Of a stretch of DNA of 12,233 bases, positions 1 through 6,196 are shown piece after piece. The notes under the pieces were generated by a model. That model was not told where the DNA came from. It did not search any database and was given only the letters and a program-made list of their open reading frames with translations. The position numbers and the translations under genes were made by a program. The stretch is taken from positions 1 through 12,233 of the forward strand of contig CALCUD010000129.1 in NCBI GenBank assembly GCA_937906775.1, given 5' to 3'. Origin of the DNA: an uncultured Clostridia bacterium (GTDB lineage: Bacteria; Bacillota; Clostridia; Christensenellales; Aristaeellaceae). Numbering within the stretch: position 1 is the first letter of the stretch; every line of letters begins with the position of its first letter.

Positions 1-1
1 C

Positions 2-145
2 CTCGCTGACCTCTACGGCAATAAAGAGCTGTCGGTAGCTGACCCCGACAAATCACTCTACTGGTATCACAAGGCGGTCATGAACAGCTCCGCCGCCGTA
101 GGAACGGAAACCATCATGAGCGAAGCCCCGGAAAAAATAGAATAA
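2..145 (+). CDS. C-terminal fragment of a Sel1-repeat-like protein
   Basis: An open frame enters from the left edge and ends at TAA (143-145), giving 47 visible residues. The fragment begins LADLYGNKEL and continues with a D-P-D-K-S-x-x-W-Y-x-K-A pattern. That pattern resembles the end of a Sel1/TPR-like helical repeat, which usually has an LY...G...D..KA..WY.KA signature. Such repeats mediate protein-protein contacts, but the function of this protein cannot be told from one repeat. It ends in a short polar tail. The stretch is markedly richer in G+C than the genes to the right, and a small gene with its own ribosome binding site follows 21 bases later in the same direction, so the two may be co-transcribed. 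The assignment rests on a single partial repeat. Confidence 0.5.
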   Translation, partial: LADLYGNKELSVADPDKSLYWYHKAVMNSSAAVGTETIMSEAPEKIE

Positions 146-166
146 ACGCAACCACGAGGATAAAGT

Positions 167-373
167 ATGGCAGCAGTCTACGCGGTGCGTGTGGGTAACT
201 CACCCGGTATATACCATGACATCGGAGAGTACGAAGCCCAGCTCAATGGGTACCCCGGTGCCGAAGGAAGAAAATTCAAAACCGAAGCCGAAGCCCGTCG
301 CTGGCTGGCCGGCGAAGAAATTGACAAAAAGGGAATCTATGCTGTCCGCCGGGGCCGTTCTGCTCTTTGCTGA
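167..373 (+). CDS. Small protein with RNase HI N-terminal (viroplasmin-like) domain, probably interrupted
   Basis: The ATG at 167 has CGAGGA six bases upstream. Residues 3-48 show the signature of the RNase HI N-terminal / caulimovirus viroplasmin domain (PF01693 type): YAVRVGNSPGIY, then a YEAQLNGYPGAEGRKF-like stretch, then a T-E-A-E-A-R-x-W-L helix. In the family this fold binds RNA/DNA hybrids and precedes a catalytic RNase H domain. No catalytic domain is present here. After a short linker, residues 57-65 read IYAVRRGRS, which looks like the first strand of a second copy of the same domain. The similarity then stops and the frame closes at TGA (371-373). I infer that the gene originally continued and was cut near base 360 by the seam with the acetate kinase region. 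It could instead be a naturally short single-domain protein. Confidence 0.6.
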   Translation: MAAVYAVRVGNSPGIYHDIGEYEAQLNGYPGAEGRKFKTEAEARRWLAGEEIDKKGIYAVRRGRSALC

Positions 374-1372
374 AGAAGATGCAATATTCTTTGTTATTGC
401 AGTTCTGTTATATTTTTTAATTCCATATACCAGCATGTCACGTGCGAGAATACAATCCGGATCTCCGTTATTGGCCATACCGTCAACATCGCGCATATCG
501 CTGCTCTTCTGACTGATACCTTTCAGACCGCTGCTTTTGTTCATCATGGTAAGTACTTCATCCACGCTGATCGGATGACCAAGCGGTGTACCGTCTTCTT
601 TGAGGGGATTATTGGCAATAAACTGTACCACGGCAGGGTCGCAGGTTCCGCAGCGGGTTCCCATCAGAAGACCGTCCAGCGGGGTAAGTCCCATAGAAGT
701 GTCCACGCATTTTCCGTCTTTAACGGCACTGAGACTGGACCCGTTTCCAAGGTGGCAGATAATGATACGTTGTCCTGCAGGATTAACACCGAGGAATTCA
801 CAGACTCTGCGGCTGACATAACGGTGACTGGTACCGTGAAAACCGTAGCGCCGTACATGAAGCTTTTCTTCATACATTTTAGGAACACCGTACATATATG
901 CCTTCGGAGGCATAGTCTGATGGAAAGCAGTATCAAACACAGCTACCTGAGGCGTGCCTTTCATTACTTTTTCGCAGGCTTCAATACCCATCAGGTTGGC
1001 TGGATTATGAAGCGGCCCGAGCGGAAAACAATCACGGATAGCCTGTTTCGCAGCTTCATCCACAATAACGGACGCGGTGAATGCATTGCCGCCGTGAAGA
1101 ACACGATGACCGACAGCGCTGATCTCATCTGTGCTGTTAATTACACCAAATTCAGGATCCTGCAGGATGTTCAGCATGAGCTGTGCAGCTACTTCGTGAT
1201 CTGGAATATCCTGAACAACCCTTGTTTCTTTTTCACCGGCGGAATATCTCATAAAGCTTCCGTCGATTCCAATCCGCTCAACGGTACCCTTAGCCAGTAC
1301 CGTTTCATCTGTCATGTCAACCAACTGATACTTGAGAGAGGAGGAACCGGCGTTTACTACCAGGATTTTCAT
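200..1372 (-). CDS. ackA: Acetate kinase, C-terminally truncated, with an unrelated tail
   Basis: Acetate kinase interconverts acetate plus ATP with acetyl phosphate plus ADP in the Pta-AckA pathway. The start is the ATG at 1372, with AAGGAGA 11 bases upstream; longer in-frame starts lack a site. Residues 1-321 are typical: MKILVVNAGSSS opening (N7), GHR (R90), FDTAFHQT (D147), GFHGTSHR (H179) and MGTR (R240), which correspond to known active-site positions. Similarity stops abruptly after GIKKY (residue 321, base 410). The expected continuation with the GGIGEN nucleotide-binding motif and the catalytic glutamate near residue 384 is missing. The frame runs another 69 codons through the antisense of the viroplasmin-like gene before stopping at 200-202. 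The family is usually about 400 residues, so roughly 75-80 genuine residues are lost. As written the protein should be inactive, so this is a pseudogene or a mis-joined assembly. The family call is certain. Confidence 0.9.
   Translation of the reverse strand: MKILVVNAGSSSLKYQLVDMTDETVLAKGTVERIGIDGSFMRYSAGEKETRVVQDIPDHEVAAQLMLNILQDPEFGVINSTDEISAVGHRVLHGGNAFTASVIVDEAAKQAIRDCFPLGPLHNPANLMGIEACEKVMKGTPQVAVFDTAFHQTMPPKAYMYGVPKMYEEKLHVRRYGFHGTSHRYVSRRVCEFLGVNPAGQRIIICHLGNGSSLSAVKDGKCVDTSMGLTPLDGLLMGTRCGTCDPAVVQFIANNPLKEDGTPLGHPISVDEVLTMMNKSSGLKGISQKSSDMRDVDGMANNGDPDCILARDMLVYGIKKYNRTAITKNIASSSAKSRTAPADSIDSLFVNFFAGQPATGFGFGFEFSSFGTGVPIELGFVLSDVMVYTG
380..401. repeat. Inverted repeat TGCAATA-N8-TATTGCA at the left seam
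   Basis: Perfect 7-base arms (380-386 and 395-401) flank an 8-base centre. The repeat lies in an AT-rich stretch between the last recognisable base of the viroplasmin-like gene (about 360) and the last recognisable codon of acetate kinase (410). Arm and spacer sizes resemble a core site of a tyrosine recombinase, but there is no integrase in view, and a chance dyad in AT-rich DNA is possible. It has no U-run of the kind expected of an intrinsic terminator. Confidence 0.45.
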
Positions 1373-1412
1373 GATTTGATCAGTCTCCTTTTTACTTGAT
1401 ATAACCTTTATT

Positions 1413-1441
1413 ATTATACACATTATTCTTATAAAAGAAAG
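1413..1441 (-). promoter_or_regulatory. Possible acetate kinase promoter
   Basis: On the minus strand a perfect TATAAT (1418-1413) lies 40 bases upstream of the acetate kinase start, and CTTTCT sits 17 bases further upstream. The -35 match is poor, so only the -10 is convincing. It lies back-to-back with the tmcAL promoter at 1486-1514. Confidence 0.35.
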
Positions 1442-1485
1442 GATATTTTTCCACATAATCGTTTTCACAGAGCGGTTTCATTTTC

Positions 1486-1514
1486 TTGACGCATTTTTTG
1501 ACCGTGCATATAAT
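1486..1514 (+). promoter_or_regulatory. Sigma-A-type promoter for tmcAL
   Basis: TTGACG (1486-1491), a 17-base spacer and a perfect TATAAT (1509-1514) form a near-consensus housekeeping promoter. The predicted transcript starts near 1521. This rules out the upstream in-frame TTG at 1514 as the translation start and leaves a leader of roughly 90 bases before the GTG at 1610. Confidence 0.72.
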
Positions 1515-1609
1515 TGATTTGTATATTCATTATTGCAATCAGTATTTTATCAGTAACTTTGCAGTGCTTTATCCTGTTCATTATAAAGATTGAGGAAGGA
1601 TTGAATCCC

Positions 1610-2785
1610 GTGAAAACGATACTTGGAATCGTAGCAGAATATGATCCTTTTCATAACGGTCACGCTTATCATCTTTCCACAGCTGTATCCGTTGTAAAGC
1701 CTGATCATACATATGTTGTTTTAAGCGGTTTTTTCAAGCAGCGCGGTCAACTGTCACTTATATCGCCTTATTCCCGTGCTGCATGTGCACTGCAGGCGGG
1801 AGCTGATGCTGTTTTCATGCTTCCGACGATGTGGACGCTTCGCAATGCGGAAAACTACGCACTCGGAGCTGTTTCAGCGCTTTCTTCTCTCGGTTGCACA
1901 CATATTGCTTTCGGAGCAGAAAATACAGATCTTTCGCTCCTTCGTAAAACGGCTGACATCTTGGAATCTCCGACGCCTGAATATAGTGATATCCTTCGTT
2001 CCACGCTGGCTCATGGAAACGGATATCCTTACGCGGTTCATTCCGCACTGGGTTCTGTTTTACCTGAAGCAGTCAACTTGTTTTCATATCCGAACAATAT
2101 TCTTGCAGTTTGTTATTTGCGCGCCATTCAACGATTAAAAGTTAATATCACACCTGTTCCGATAATGAGAAAAGGAAGTTATCATGCAGAGGCTGTTTAT
2201 TCTGATTTTCCTTCTGCGTCGGCAGTACGCTCTGCGCTTTTGCTGGGGAATTGGAGCAGCACATTCTCAGCAGTTCCCGGATATTCAGCTGATTGTATCA
2301 GAAGAACATTTCTGGATCGTCATTATCCTCAAATGTCGGTTATAAACAGTGTAATGATACATTCACTCCGTTCTGTTTCCAAAGAAAAAGCCCGCCTTTT
2401 GCCCGATGTTTCAGAAGGGCTGGAAGACAGGCTTGTTTCCGCTGCTTTACTGTACAACCGATATGACAAGATTCTGGAAGCATGCGTATCAAAACGAATA
2501 CCGGCTTCCCGAGTTTCAAGAATAATCTCATGGGCTGCGATCGGAGGCGAATATGAAGACCCGTTATGGAACGTTCTTCCCGATTCACTCCAATTGCTTG
2601 CATTGCGAAAAGGAACGGATATGACAAAAGAGTGGAAAAGCAGCTCATTGCGAATCTACTCTTCTCTTCATGATTCCGGCAATTCCGTTTCTGCGGAGTA
2701 TGACAGAAAAGCTGCAAGTCTATGGGCTATATGCAGCGGACTTCCGAACGATTATTTTTACCGCTCAAAAGTTATTACGCTATAA
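1610..2785 (+). CDS. tmcAL: tRNA(Met) cytidine acetate ligase (TmcAL/YlbM)
   Basis: TmcAL uses ATP and acetate to make acetyl-adenylate and acetylates the wobble cytidine of elongator tRNA-Met (ac4C34). I place the start at the GTG at 1610 because AGGAAGGA (1593-1600) is nine bases upstream. The in-frame TTG at 1601 touches that site, and earlier codons lie at or before the promoter. This gives 391 residues, close to the family length of about 400. Seen in order: the N-terminal nucleotidyltransferase signature GIVAEYDPFHNGH (HNGH is the HIGH-like nucleotide-binding motif), an SGFFKQRGQ block, a NAENYALGAVS-like helix, a FGAEN motif, an A-S-A-V-R block and a C-terminal PASRVSRII segment matching the family's TSR-R-R element. 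It is divergent from acetate kinase, whose substrate is also acetate. The C-terminal half is less conserved, but the identification is firm. Confidence 0.93.
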   Translation: MKTILGIVAEYDPFHNGHAYHLSTAVSVVKPDHTYVVLSGFFKQRGQLSLISPYSRAACALQAGADAVFMLPTMWTLRNAENYALGAVSALSSLGCTHIAFGAENTDLSLLRKTADILESPTPEYSDILRSTLAHGNGYPYAVHSALGSVLPEAVNLFSYPNNILAVCYLRAIQRLKVNITPVPIMRKGSYHAEAVYSDFPSASAVRSALLLGNWSSTFSAVPGYSADCIRRTFLDRHYPQMSVINSVMIHSLRSVSKEKARLLPDVSEGLEDRLVSAALLYNRYDKILEACVSKRIPASRVSRIISWAAIGGEYEDPLWNVLPDSLQLLALRKGTDMTKEWKSSSLRIYSSLHDSGNSVSAEYDRKAASLWAICSGLPNDYFYRSKVITL

Positions 2786-2853
2786 CAGCTTTATCCTGAT
2801 ATTTTCTGTCCATCCATAATTTTAAGTGATAGTATTTCCGTTATTAAGCATCT

Positions 2854-4248
2854 TTATTCAGCAGATTGCATATTCTTCAGGATTCTGCGCGCAACATGAA
2901 TACCGCTGGCGCTTGCATGGGAAAGAGAATGCGTTACGCCGCTTCCGTCGCCAATCACATACAACCCCGGATAATTTGTTTCCAGATTTTCATTAAGAGC
3001 TACTTCCATGTTATAGAATTTTACTTCAACGCCATAAAGAAGTGTATCGTCATTGGCTGTTCCGGGAGCTATTTTATCCAATGCATATATCATTTCAATA
3101 ATACCGTCAAGAATCCTTTTCGGAATGACCAGACTTAAGTCTCCCGGAGTAGCGGATAATGTCGGAGTAACAAAAGAATCAGCAATCCTTCCGGGCGTGC
3201 TTCTTCTGCCGCGAACCAGATCACCGAAACGCTGAACCATTACACCGCCACCAAGCATATTGCTCAGTCGGGCAATTGATTCGCCATATCCGTTGGAATC
3301 TTTGAACGGTTCAGAAAAGTGTTTGCTTACAAGCAGAGCAAAATTGGTGTTATCCGTATGTTTTGCCGGATCTTCATAACTGTGACCGTTTACGGTCACA
3401 ATTCCATTTGTGTTTTCGCTGACAACTGCGCCTTTGGGATTCATGCAGAATGTACGCACCAGGTCCTCGAATTTTTCTGTCCTGTAAACAATTTTGCTTT
3501 CGTACAGTTCATCAGTCAGGTGACTGAATACTTGTGCCGGCAATTCAACCCGCACACCAATATCCACTCTGTTGCTTTTGGTTGTGATACCCAGTTCATT
3601 GCATATTCCTTCCATCCATTTGCTTCCGCTCCTGCCGACAGAAATGACACATTGCCGTGCAGTATATTGTTTTCCCGCAGATTCAATAACAAAACCATCC
3701 TCTGCTTTTCTGACCTTGGAAACAGGAGAGCAAAAATGAAATTCTACCAAATCCTTCAAATAATAATATAAATTTCTAAGCACGATATAATTTATGTCCG
3801 TACCAAGATGTCTTACTTCTGCATCAAGCAAATGAAGGCCGCATTGCAGACACTTTTTCTTCAGCGAAGTATTGGCTGTAGAGTAAAGTCTGGTCCCTTC
3901 ACCTCCGTATTTCAGATTGATCTCATCCACATACCTCATCAATTCAAGAGCTTTTTGTTTTCCGATATATTCATGAAGGCTGCCGCCAAAGTCATTCGTG
4001 ATGTTGTATTTCCCATCAGAAAATGCTCCGGCTCCCCCAAATCCGCTCATAATGGAACAGGTTTTACATCCGACACAACTGCGAATATTCTCTCCGTCAA
4101 TCGGACATTTTCTTTTTTCAAGCGGATTTCCAAGCTCAAAAACGCCAATTTTTATATTTTCAGTCGCTTTCTGAACAAGTTCGTATGCTGTAAAAATTCC
4201 ACCGGGACCCGCACCGATCACCAGAACATCATAATCGTTTTTACGCAT
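2854..4248 (-). CDS. FAD-dependent dehydrogenase of the COG2509 type
   Basis: This 464-residue flavoprotein belongs to an uncharacterised NAD(P)/FAD-dependent oxidoreductase family common in anaerobic Bacillota; its substrate is unknown. Residues 7-20 form the Rossmann dinucleotide-binding strand with GAGPGG (G12, G14, G17). A cysteine cluster follows: C48, then C58-x2-C61-x2-C64, immediately before a GFGGAGAFSDGK segment that typifies the family. A second cofactor-contacting motif near the C-terminus, VIGDGSG followed by SHASASG, is the usual FAD-closing element. No signal peptide or membrane segment is seen, so it is cytosolic. The start at 4248 has no clear Shine-Dalgarno sequence. It lies 32 bases after the thioredoxin stop, so translation may depend on coupling to that gene. 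The cysteines could be redox-active or bind metal; I cannot tell which. Confidence 0.87.
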   Translation of the reverse strand: MRKNDYDVLVIGAGPGGIFTAYELVQKATENIKIGVFELGNPLEKRKCPIDGENIRSCVGCKTCSIMSGFGGAGAFSDGKYNITNDFGGSLHEYIGKQKALELMRYVDEINLKYGGEGTRLYSTANTSLKKKCLQCGLHLLDAEVRHLGTDINYIVLRNLYYYLKDLVEFHFCSPVSKVRKAEDGFVIESAGKQYTARQCVISVGRSGSKWMEGICNELGITTKSNRVDIGVRVELPAQVFSHLTDELYESKIVYRTEKFEDLVRTFCMNPKGAVVSENTNGIVTVNGHSYEDPAKHTDNTNFALLVSKHFSEPFKDSNGYGESIARLSNMLGGGVMVQRFGDLVRGRRSTPGRIADSFVTPTLSATPGDLSLVIPKRILDGIIEMIYALDKIAPGTANDDTLLYGVEVKFYNMEVALNENLETNYPGLYVIGDGSGVTHSLSHASASGIHVARRILKNMQSAE

Positions 4249-4280
4249 ATATAACCATCGCTTTCATATCAGACTTCGGT

Positions 4281-4601
4281 TTAATAAAGTGATTTCGCGA
4301 CAAAAGCGTCCAGTTCATTTTCTTCCAGGTAACCAATACTTTGATCACACAGTTGTCCGTTAACAAACATCAATAAAGTCGGTATGGATATAATCCTGTA
4401 TCTTACGCAAATTTCAGACTCTTCGTCACAATTCACTTTCCCGATTTTCAGCTTTCCGGAATATTTCTCAGCCATTTTCTCAACAGAGGGAGCGAGCATC
4501 CTGCAGGGACCGCACCATGGTGCCCAGAAATCAACCAATACAGGACATGTGGAACGCAGGACTTCCTCATCAAAATTGTCAGATGTTAAAATGATTTCCA
4601 T
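4281..4601 (-). CDS. trxA: Thioredoxin
   Basis: A 106-residue thioredoxin, the normal family length, acting as a cytosolic dithiol reductant. The active site is WCGPC with C30 and C33, preceded by the FWAPW context. The cis-proline loop SIPT has P74, and a V-N-G-x(4)-S-I-G strand follows. The ATG at 4601 is chosen because GGAGG (4615-4611) lies nine bases upstream; the TTG at 4610 abuts that site. Extra cysteines (C19, C58, C65) are present outside the active site. The gene's start overlaps the end of the upstream RseC-like gene by 23 bases, and the FAD dehydrogenase follows after 32 bases. The three are almost surely one transcript, which suggests this thioredoxin may serve the neighbouring flavoprotein or RseC system rather than being the general one. 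Confidence 0.95.
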   Translation of the reverse strand: MEIILTSDNFDEEVLRSTCPVLVDFWAPWCGPCRMLAPSVEKMAEKYSGKLKIGKVNCDEESEICVRYRIISIPTLLMFVNGQLCDQSIGYLEENELDAFVAKSLY

Positions 4602-5004
4602 TGTTATCAACCTCCGATACAGATATCAGTTTGGGATTCAGATTTCCTTTGGATTTACGTTTCTTTTCAGTTACTGCAACAATCACAGCGGAAACAACGA
4701 GTCCGCAAATACCGCCGACAACAGTACCCGTTTCACCGTCCGAAAAAAATAACCCGCCAAGAATCAAGCCGGAAATAAAAAGGACAAGCGGAAGTCCGTA
4801 AGCGATTGCCGATGCACGGACTACTTCAGATTCCGGCAAATCTACGGTTGCAATATCGCCAACATTCCCTTCGCCGCTGATCCAAACATCCATTCTTTTC
4901 TTTTCACCGTCACAGGCTCTGCATTTTTCGCATGCTTCCTGTCTACAGAATGTTATCCTGATCATTCCGCCGCGAGTTTCTGTTATTTCTCCGATCCTGA
5001 CCAT
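4579..5004 (-). CDS. SoxR-reducing-system protein RseC family, integral membrane
   Basis: RseC-like proteins (PF04246) are small membrane proteins associated with electron-transfer (Rnf/Rsx) systems. Residues 20-31 contain C20-x4-C25-x2-C28-x2-C31, the cysteine cluster of the family, within a short N-terminal domain. Two hydrophobic segments follow at about 64-87 and 93-112, then a basic and polar tail. The start is the ATG at 5004, with GGAGG (5017-5013) eight bases upstream. The in-frame ATG at 5019 would lie at or before the predicted transcription start and has no good site, so I prefer the 141-residue form. It heads the redox operon and overlaps thioredoxin by 23 bases. No rnf/rsx genes are in the window, so the partner complex is unknown. 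Confidence 0.85.
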   Translation of the reverse strand: MVRIGEITETRGGMIRITFCRQEACEKCRACDGEKKRMDVWISGEGNVGDIATVDLPESEVVRASAIAYGLPLVLFISGLILGGLFFSDGETGTVVGGICGLVVSAVIVAVTEKKRKSKGNLNPKLISVSEVDNNGNHFNI

Positions 5005-5023
5005 AAACTCATCCTCCATACAT

Positions 5024-5053
5024 ATTATACATACTCTCCGAAGTCTGTGGCAA
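5024..5053 (-). promoter_or_regulatory. Promoter of the rseC-like/trxA/FAD-dehydrogenase operon
   Basis: On the minus strand, TTGCCA (5053-5048), an 18-base spacer and a perfect TATAAT (5029-5024) are seen. Transcription would begin near 5017, just before the ATG at 5004, leaving a very short leader with the ribosome binding site at its extreme 5' end. This supports the shorter RseC start. Confidence 0.6.
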
Positions 5054-5137
5054 GGAGAACATTCCCGCTAAAATTCAAAAAATGTTTCAAATTCTTTTCA
5101 TAATGTGTTTTTCCTTTTATTTTAATTAATAATGCTG

Positions 5138-5143
5138 TATAAT
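5138..5143 (+). promoter_or_regulatory. Likely -10 element upstream of the LCP-family gene
   Basis: A perfect TATAAT lies 57 bases before the LCP start in a very AT-rich tract. No good -35 hexamer is visible 16-18 bases upstream (only T/A-rich sequence), so strength and exact position are uncertain. Confidence 0.4.
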
Positions 5144-5200
5144 TATGTTCGCTTTCTTTGTATATATTGAAAGCAATCGGATCTGACAAGGAGTGCTTTT

Positions 5201-6184
5201 ATGAAGAAATTGATTTGTGCAATACTTGTTTTGATTATGACTGTTTCTGTATTCTCTGCCTATGCAGTGGAAAGAACTCCTGTTCCTTACGATCTGATCC
5301 CGTATGATGAACTGCCTGAAGTTATTGAAGGGCAGCATCATTATCTCCTTCTTTGTACCGATGTCTGGAAGGGTAATCCTAAAAATCTTGGAAATACCGA
5401 TGGCATCATGCTTGTTACTCTTGATTCCAGAGCACATCGAATCATGTTGACTTCTTTGATTCGCGATGCGATTGTCAAACGTCCCAAAGATGACAATCCC
5501 GATGAAGACGGATACGGCCGCGTTAACTATATAGCGAAACATCATGGTCCGGAGAAACTCTGCGAAGTATTATCACGGCATTTCGGTATCAGAATTGAAA
5601 AATATATCCTTTTTGATTTTACACAGATAGCCAATATTGTTGACTATCTCGGTGGAGTCGATATTGATCTTAAATATTATGAAATCAACTATCTGCGTCG
5701 TTATGCCGTTCCTCCGAAATCTGTTATCTCTTTAGACGGACACGATATTCGTACTTCAGGAAATCATCCCGAAGGAATCTATCATTTCAGAGGTCACAGC
5801 GCCGTTATCTATATGCGTATCCGCAAAGCCGGCGGCGGTGGCGATTTTACCCGCACACAAAGAGCTCGTACCGTGTTGAGTACACTCGCGGACAAATGTC
5901 GGACAATGACCTGGGAAGATGCCAAAGCTTTAGTCAATAATATTATGGATAATAATACCCTGACCAATCTGAATCTCGAAGAAATGCTTGAAGCGGCGCA
6001 ATATGCATATGATTTGCGTGACTGTACAATAGAAGAGTTGCGTTTGCCCGTAGACGGTGCAGCCACTCCGATCAATTATGCTGCAATGTCCGTCCAGGAA
6101 ATCGATTGGGAAACCTGCCGTCAGGCACTCAATGATTATCTTCAGAACAGTTTTCTGGTTATTGATGACGATGATGAAGATTGA
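5201..6184 (+). CDS. LCP (LytR-CpsA-Psr) family envelope protein
   Basis: LCP enzymes transfer polyprenyl-linked glycopolymers such as teichoic acids or capsule onto peptidoglycan outside the membrane. The ATG at 5201 has AAGGAG seven bases upstream. Residues 1-22 look like a cleavable signal peptide (MKK, hydrophobic core, AYA). The LCP core spans about 45-260: YLLLCTD, NTDGIMLVTLD, LTSLIRD (conserved catalytic-site Arg-Asp), RVNYIAKHHGPEKL, IVDYLGGVDIDL, and YMRIRK followed by DFTRTQRARTVL, which carries the conserved arginines. The 327-residue length is typical for a short LCP. Two features are odd: the anchor looks cleavable rather than a retained type II helix, and the C-terminus ends in an acidic run DDDDED. 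It starts a three-gene operon, with the next gene 12 bases downstream. Confidence 0.9.
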   Translation: MKKLICAILVLIMTVSVFSAYAVERTPVPYDLIPYDELPEVIEGQHHYLLLCTDVWKGNPKNLGNTDGIMLVTLDSRAHRIMLTSLIRDAIVKRPKDDNPDEDGYGRVNYIAKHHGPEKLCEVLSRHFGIRIEKYILFDFTQIANIVDYLGGVDIDLKYYEINYLRRYAVPPKSVISLDGHDIRTSGNHPEGIYHFRGHSAVIYMRIRKAGGGGDFTRTQRARTVLSTLADKCRTMTWEDAKALVNNIMDNNTLTNLNLEEMLEAAQYAYDLRDCTIEELRLPVDGAATPINYAAMSVQEIDWETCRQALNDYLQNSFLVIDDDDED

Positions 6185-6196
6185 CAGGAGAATCTT

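Noticed and set aside
189..512. 107-residue frame with a hydrophobic stretch spanning the left seam
   Set aside because: It overlaps the viroplasmin-like gene out of frame and runs antisense into acetate kinase; the hydrophobic run is a by-product of the AT-rich seam.
575..1399. 274-residue open frame on the plus strand across acetate kinase
   Set aside because: It is fully antisense to a strongly conserved acetate kinase coding region, has no ribosome binding site and shows no domain; a shadow frame.
1514..1609. Upstream extension of TmcAL from the TTG at 1514
   Set aside because: The TTG begins at the last base of a near-consensus -10 element, so it would not be transcribed, and the extra residues are hydrophobic and unlike the family N-terminus.
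2771..2786. GTTAT-N6-ATAAC at the end of tmcAL as a terminator for the convergent genes
   Set aside because: Only a five-base AT-rich stem with no following T run on either strand. The convergent gap 2786-2853 shows no convincing terminator.
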